Source: Clavulina sp. PMI_390 (Eukaryota > Basidiomycota > Agaricomycetes > Cantharellales > Hydnaceae). Taken from it: a stretch of DNA of 64,000 nucleotides. The stretch covers positions 128,982 through 192,981 of the forward strand of contig WIDE01000046.1 of NCBI GenBank assembly GCA_015039315.1. Reading direction: 5' to 3'. This document shows, in pieces, positions 57,961 to 64,000 of this stretch (position 1 is its first letter; the number at the start of each line of letters is the position of its first letter). The position numbers and the translations under genes are program-made. Below the pieces are notes generated by a model. The model did no database searches. It saw only the letters and a list, made by a program, of their open reading frames with translations, and had not been told where the DNA came from.

Positions 57961-60476
57961 TTATGGCCAAAGCCAAGACAAGGCTTCGAGCCCTAATAAC
58001 CGTGTTGGTCTTAGGCTTGCTCGCTCTTCCTCCGGCCCCATCAATACTGTTGGCGTTGAAGCGGTGGAATTGCCTTCACTCTCATTCCCGACCCCGCTCC
58101 ATCTCCACACCTTAACCTCTCCTTTCTTTCTCTTATCCGGCTGGAACCCATTCCAACCAGACGTCCATACTTCGACGTATCCCAGTTTGAGCAGCAACCC
58201 CCGCACGGTTTCATTCTTGCGCGGGTCTTCACTTTCATTCTCGGATTCGTCTTCATCACGGTGCCAGTGGTGATGGTGGCGACCGCTGCGCACATGCAGA
58301 AGAGCATCGAACAATACGAGGTGTGAGGGCCACTCATGCTCCCATGCCTTACGGGTGTTGTTGCCACGTTCCGGATGCTGGTCATCATCCCAATCCAATA
58401 GAAGAGAACCGGAGTATGCCTCATTGAGCGAGGGAGGCGCCTCTCCTGGAGGAGTCATAGGTCTCGTAGAGGGAGGGAATGACGGGTTCACAGTTGGTGG
58501 AAAGAATGTTTGGAAATACCGAATCGGGTCGTGGTAGAAAATTTGTGTGTGGTCTTTGTAAGTGGACAGTTTTTCGTGCCTATTTTTTCGTTTTGTCATT
58601 GGTTCGATTTAGATCGATCAATGTTATGTGGAGGTGGAGGTTTCGGGAGAGGGAGGGGTTCAGCAAGGTTGGTCAAAAATGATGACGTGATACGGACCGC
58701 GTAAGCAAACATACCGTAATGGAGGCTCTGAACCCAGGGCCCATAATCGGCCGCCCTCGAGCGCGGGCTCATGCAGGTAAGCCTGCCACGGGGTCGAATG
58801 ACTCGGCATGACAAAGCCCACGGAGTTCAGCTCCCCGGGCGATCGTGCTATCCGCCTCAAGTAATACATGACCCCAATCTGCCCTCGGCCATGATACCGC
58901 ATGGCGTAGATGGCGAGTGGAAGACTGAGCATGAGCAAAGTAACATGCGTCTTGCGCACAAAAAGCTTGTGAGGGACGCCTGCTGTTGTCCCGTTAGCCG
59001 CTGATGCCCAGCGCGCGAAGCTCGCACCTGGACTGGTCGGGGAGCTTAATCCCGAGCCCGATCCAGACCTTTCCCCGTGGAACGGCTCGTGCTTGACTTT
59101 CTCAGCGTCAGATTGAGCGTGGCCACGCCGACTAGTGAAATAGAGATCGACGAGCACTTTGGCGGTCAGCACGTGCAGGATTGGAAGAATGGGATGGATG
59201 AAGCGCCATTCCTTGTGGCCGACACTGGAGTAGATGGCAAGTGGGATGCATACGAGGATAGCCAATCTGCGCACTTCGTGTCCGTATGAGCCACGAATAG
59301 CTTTGTACCACCCAATTAGCGCAAAGGGAAGGGCTGTAAAGAGTAGGAGAGGGAGCGACGCAAAGTAGAAATACCATGGGCTCTTCCCGTAGAAGACCGA
59401 GACGTTGAGGTTGGTGTGGAAGAAATTGAGGGCGGTGAGGATCGGTCGACCAAAGTAGATAGAATCTACCGCAAAGAGGGTAACGAGTGCGGGGATGCTG
59501 TATATGGTGTGGGTGTTGTACCGAATAGAGCGAGATGATCAGCGAGGGAAAGAAACAGTGACGTCATATAAGAGGAAAAGCAGGGGACACGCACGCGACA
59601 GGGAGAGCAGCCGTTGCGAGGCTCAAGAATGTCTCGTGACCGTCCAAGTAGTAAAGGAGGAAGAACGCGGCCCAGATGATGGCGTTGGTGGGCCGAAGAG
59701 CGCAGGCGACCGCGGCGACGGAAAGACATGGTCGAAGTCTGGAGAGTTATCCAATACAGATTGCAAATCATCAGCAGCTGGCCTCGTTTCGCAGTGAAGA
59801 AGGGAAGGAAGCTCTAAGGAACAGGGGACATGATAAAAGGATATTCACGTTCGAGCAGAACCTTGCTCCCATGGAAAGTACGCGAGGGCGAGCACTGTGA
59901 AGGAGGTCTCGACTGAGTTACTCAGACTGCGAGACAGCGACCACACGTTGAAGAATGACGTGAGGGAAAGGAGAAGCTGTTGGATAAAAGGTTGAGTAAA
60001 ACAGATTGACAAAGCAGGAAGGATAGTGTGCTTACGGCGGCTGATGAATATGCTTGTCCTAAGACGGCGGATGCAAGATGGTAGACAGAGTAGTCTGTGA
60101 CCGCGGCAAAGGCAGCGGCGAGGAGTTTAGGTGCCCATATCTGTGGGGTAATGTCAATCAACCTGATTGCATTGAGTAGAGATCGGTGACAGACCAAGGC
60201 ACGTGTGGTGTCAAGTCGAAGGAGTTTGAGGAGGTAGAAGACAGGGACGTATACGGCGGGAAAGAGAAAGGATCGGATGGGCTGGGGTGCGATCCACTCC
60301 CAAGTGAGGTCTCCGTAGCCAAAGACGGCATGATGTGCAGGCTCAAGCGACTGGTAGTACTCGTCGGCGACGAAGAATGTGCGGGTTAATAAAGATATAC
60401 AAGTGCGGACGACGAGGGGGATCCAAATCTCAGGTGGGATGGCATGCGAGTGGGTCGTGAGTGTCGTTAATCTCAT
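57961..60476 (-). CDS. GPI10: GPI mannosyltransferase III (PIG-B/Gpi10, GT22)
   Basis: Adds the third mannose of the GPI-anchor core from dolichol-phosphate-mannose in the ER lumen. ATG at 60476 (MRLTTLTTHSHAIPPEIWIP). The GT22 N-terminal motif FVADEYYQSLEPAHHAVFGY is followed by LTWEWIAPQPIRSFLFP. Many membrane spans come next, with APKLLAAAFAAVTDYSVYHL, LRPTNAIIWAAFFLLYYL, FGRPILTALNFFHTNL, the family motif GHKEWRFIHPILPI, and a Ser/Gly loop. The ~200-residue luminal C-terminal part contains FYHDPIRYFQTFFPP and YVEVWTSGWNGFQPD and ends LEALSWLWP. Five or more introns. The His/Asp-rich insert HHHHWHRDEDESENESED near the C-terminus is unusual for the family. Confidence 0.9.
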
Positions 60477-61605
60477 TGCTCAAGGGGAGGGGTTGGTTTG
60501 GTGCCAAGAGCCAAAGGGAGAAACACAGGGAGCGGTGACTCATGAGATATATAGCTATTCTAAGAGCACGGCGCCCGGTGCGCGTCAGCATGCCGTTTTC
60601 ACCCCTCGATTGCGATCTCCCGTTCTCACGTGGGCATGATTACGATTTGGTGGAAGCCGAGTTACTGCCAGGAGCTCCTAAGATAGTGTGTCTAATCTGG
60701 GCGATGTGTAGTCACTGGCCACACCTCATGGCAAGATTGAGCCGCCAGGATTGTTGGCAGGCGGCTTTGACACGAGCGTTCACACCACAGGTGTGTGCCT
60801 GCGTCATCGAAAATAAATGCAGCTCTCCGAATTACTTCCGATTCGTTGAGCAAGCGATTCCGCCTCGTTGTCTCAACGATGGCATTGTCTCAGTAATGTG
60901 GAGGACTGGAGTGAAGAAGTGTTTGGCAATGTTTGACTCTTGGCTGGAGGTCGCACGACCAACCATTCCCCCTCTTGTAAGCAATCTCTACACAAGATTT
61001 TGCTCCTTGAGTTGTTGGCCGCCTTAGTGCAGCTGGTTCCATCGTACAACGCTATGGAGGGAACCCTTTGTTGGATATTTCCCACGCCTCCACACGCTTC
61101 CCTCTTCCCAACTTCGCCCACAAGATTCGAACGTTACCTATACGAAATAAAGGTCACCGGGGCATATTTTCTTGGGGAGAGATTTTCCAGCCATAAGGGT
61201 GCATCCACCTTCCCTTTCCGAAAGTAACTTCTCCATCGGCTCATTAGTCATGACCCTTTGTGCTTCATCGGAGGCCCCGTCGGAAGACCACGGATGCCCG
61301 TGGTCATTACCCCCCACGGCGTCAGAAAAGCTTGATCAATTCTCACATCAAAGCGACAAGGAAAAAGTAACGGTTACAGCATATTCGACTAGCGGTGTAG
61401 GATTGGAGAGACAGCAATAATATCCCAGAACATTGAGTTAACTTAACCAACAGAATTGCTAACAAAGAAGGAAAGGAAAACAAGATTCCAGTAAGAAGGT
61501 AGAGATGGTACAATGGGAGTAGTGCGATGCCGAATAGAAAATATGGTGATAGCCAACCAGCAGCTAGAGGAGTCCACGCAGAGGGATCCAACCGACATTC
61601 AACGA
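60477..61605. other. 1.1-kb intergenic region
   Basis: Upstream of GPI10 and downstream of the next minus-strand gene. A plus-strand frame at 60542-61027 is open, but its composition (many Cys/Trp/His, no motif) does not look like a real protein. No RNA gene was recognised. Confidence 0.4.
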
Positions 61606-64000
61606 CTAGAACTGATTGCTTCGTGCCCAATCCTCTTGCGCCCGTCTCGGAGGATGTGGATGCGAATGGGCCAGACCGTCGGCGCCATCCATGTCCGTAT
61701 GGGGCGTTACGGCGGAAAGAATGCTGGACATCATACTCGTTCCTGCCCGACTAGAGCTTGGAGACATTCCCAATCCCGCTGCTCCACCTGCTCCTCTAGA
61801 TGACCGAGGGCGTGAGGGAGAGCCAAAGCTAGTCGGAGATGCAAAGGATACAGAACCAGAGTGTGATCGAGCATGCTGGTGAGCTGACCTAGACATGGAA
61901 GATGGGATCGGTCGGGGCGGGGACGATGCGGTTGGTGATGTGCCCGTCGGTAGGGAGGACGGTGGCGTTGTCGATGACTGTGGGGTCTCGCTGGCGGAAA
62001 CCGACGCCGACGTTTCATCGTCATCTGTGGGGGGTTGCGATGGCACTAACATGCCAGCCCCGAATGGCAGCATGGATGACGCAGTGCCTGCAGCAGGGGC
62101 GTAATAGTTCGCAAAGCTCTGTACCTTCTTGCTTAAACTCGTCAAGACGCTCTGGCGATCAAATGCTCCGAATGAACTTCCAATCCCAAACGCACTGGTA
62201 CTTGTCGTGTCTGTTGACGACAAGGCTAGGCTCGCAGGGGTAAGGAGACGATTCACAGGCATGCCAGAACCATCCTCTCCTCCTGCAGCAAGGAATGTCG
62301 ATCGAATAGACGAATCTGACAAGCCACGAGATCGGAGGGTTCTTGCACTACGCTCAAGCAGGGTCTGTTGGAAGTCAGGTTGCTGATTGCTTCCATCGCC
62401 GTCTTGCTGTTGTTGGTCTTCCATAGAATCAATGGCATTAACATTCTCGTCCTCTTCGCCTATGATACTATGACGCTGGCCAATGGTATCCACGATAGCA
62501 TCCACATTCCTGGAGAGACGATGTCGGCCCCGTCGAGCACGATACTCTGCAGCAGCAGAGGAAGACGACGAGGCGCTAGCATTGAGCAGCGCGCTCGACG
62601 CCGCATTGCGCAGCTTGCGGGAAGAAGGGTCGCGAGGCAAAACAACCCATGATTCCCCATTGGACACTGGCGGAGGTCGCACAGGCGCACCAGCGAAGAT
62701 GCCCAAGAGATCATTTCTCCGAGGGTTTCTTCCGGATGCAGAAGCAGATGCACCGAGAGTCCCTCCGCTAGGACCGTCGCTGTCCGAAGATGCCACGACT
62801 GTTGACGACACGGCCCTTCTTGATCGTGAGCTCGCAAACTCGACGTTGACCGTCGTTGCTGACGACGATACAGCGGCCGCGAGCTTAGGAACCGCTCGCG
62901 GAGTAGTAGGACGGCGCTTTAGTGTCCCCGCGTTGATTCCAGATAACCCAGCAAGGGCACTGAGTGTAGGCGACTCCCTCAGTGTGCCAGGCCCATCGCC
63001 AGTAGGCTCTCCAGCAAGCGGAGTGCCAAAGAGCTTCGTAATGGGGGCAATCCAACCACTACCCACACCACCGCGCTCTTTATTTCCTTGCTCGGAACTC
63101 GGTAACGCTGGGCTAGTCAACGTACTTGCTCCACCAGGACCTGTTGAGCCCTTCTTCATGATCGTACCAGTCTCATCCATGCGCTGCTTTTCCGCCGCCA
63201 GTACCTTGCTTGCATTGCTCGGATCCAGCTGCACATCATTCAAAATGCCCCTCAGCCTGCCCAGCTCCGCGAATACATCTTTCGCGAACCGCAAGAGCGC
63301 CCGAAGATCCTTGCGCGTCATCTCGAGCGTTCGCTCCACCTCAAGCGCGGTACGGAAGTGCACGCGCAGCTGCGCAACATCTGCCTGGATATGCGCAATT
63401 GACGAGTGAGAGAGATGCCCGATGTCTGAGCCAGCAAGAAGGTTCTGGCGTTTGAGCCGTGCGGTAAGTGACTCGACGGTCGTTTGATTGAGTCGTGTGA
63501 GTAAGGCATTGAGTCGCTCGATCATTTCAGGCAATGGGGCAGTCATGGAAGTGCTGATTGCAGTTCCTGAGAGCGAGGAGGTTTCGGAAGTATGGTCGGT
63601 GATGGAAGGCAAGTCGCTGAATGAGGGACGCTGGGAGTGGCCGCCGCCTGGGCGACGAATAGGATTATGCGAGCTGGGGAGGGCTGAGAGGAAATCTTCT
63701 GGTTCTTCAGGGTCAGTTTGTACACCTTTAGAACGACTGAGAAGCATGAGGGTCCGCTGGCGTTTTGGACGAGGTGGAGATACTTGGATTTGGGACGAGT
63801 CGGCATCGGGACCACTTTCGGACGGGGCTTCCGCGTTTGAGGATTCAACAGTCACTGAGGACTGAGCCCCTGGACTAGGCTCACGCTAAAGGTGTTCCAT
63901 ATCTGAGTAAGGAGATAGTTTGGTGTATGTCATGCCTACACGTACCACAAAACGCCCTTCAGGATCATCCAAGGTTGCCAGTAACATTCTTGGAGAAGTG
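61606..64000 (-). CDS. long Ser/Ala-rich coiled-coil protein, 5' end outside window (partial)
   Basis: A single large exon of ~755 codons (stop TAG at 61606) is joined upstream through a short intron (donor GTACGT at ~63943, acceptor CACCTTTAG) to an exon reading MLLATLDDPEGRFV that leaves the window. Visible parts: a basic/Pro segment (SPPRPKRQRTLMLLSRSKG), a helical module (PEMIERLNALLTRLNQTTVE, LTARLKRQNLLAGSDIGHLS, RTALEVERTLEMTRKDLRAL, FAKDVFAELGRLRGILNDVQ), then ~450 residues of low-complexity Ser/Thr/Pro/Gly sequence, ending EDWARSNQF. The helical module is the only candidate domain; I do not recognise it. It could be a trafficking or cytoskeletal adaptor. Confidence 0.7.

Noticed and set aside
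60542..61027. 161-codon open frame upstream of GPI10
   Set aside because: Unusual composition with many Cys, Trp and His, and no homologous motif. I treat the region as intergenic.
62483..63409. 308-codon open frame on the plus strand
   Set aside because: Antisense to the 755-codon exon of the partial coiled-coil gene. Low-complexity Ser/Ala codons on one strand create open frames on the other.

Overview
The window is nuclear DNA from a filamentous basidiomycete, most likely an agaricomycete; a Rhizoctonia/Ceratobasidium-like genome is my best guess from gene content, not a proven assignment. The signs are tightly packed genes cut by many 45-70 bp GT..AG introns, a 7-TM DUF6534-type protein (a basidiomycete family), tandem coiled-coil/F-box-like proteins, and an intron-containing nuclear tRNA-His. 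All gene models are my own reading of splice sites and family motifs, so exon ends are approximate unless stated.

Layout. 1-5.4 kb: the 3' end of a gene entering from the left, a polytopic membrane protein (-), and mitochondrial ATP10 (+), the last two head-to-head 59 bp apart, then F-box-like gene 1 (-). 5.4-15 kb: a 2 kb gene-poor stretch, the DUF6534 membrane protein (+) and a long aromatic-acid-exporter/BRE4-like membrane protein (-). 15.5-21.6 kb: three more F-box-like paralogues in tandem on the minus strand. 22-32 kb: a hypothetical gene, then KRI1 (ribosome biogenesis), a CCDC25/Jlp2 homologue and DNA2 (replication nuclease-helicase). 32-45 kb: two small genes, tRNA-His(GTG) with an 8-nt intron, SDHB, a NAT9-type acetyltransferase head-to-head (60 bp) with an S9 peptidase, and a many-exon unrecognised gene.

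45.6-57.4 kb is the accessory part. It holds a ~1190-residue beta-rich protein of unknown function, a decayed duplicate of the S9 peptidase gene interrupted by a 427-bp MITE-like element (long terminal inverted repeats, 3-bp target duplication), and two secreted class-3 lipases inside a ~2.3 kb tandem segmental duplication that includes their promoters. 57.9-64 kb: the GPI10/PIG-B mannosyltransferase (-) and the 3' part of a long low-complexity coiled-coil protein that runs off the right edge.

Conserved housekeeping genes (ATP10, KRI1, CCDC25, DNA2, SDHB, NAT9, GPI10) are interleaved with lineage-specific expanding families. Recurrent themes are very short intergenic promoters between divergent genes and exons of only 11-24 nt in four genes (DUF6534, SDHB, NAT9-like and a 77-aa gene).
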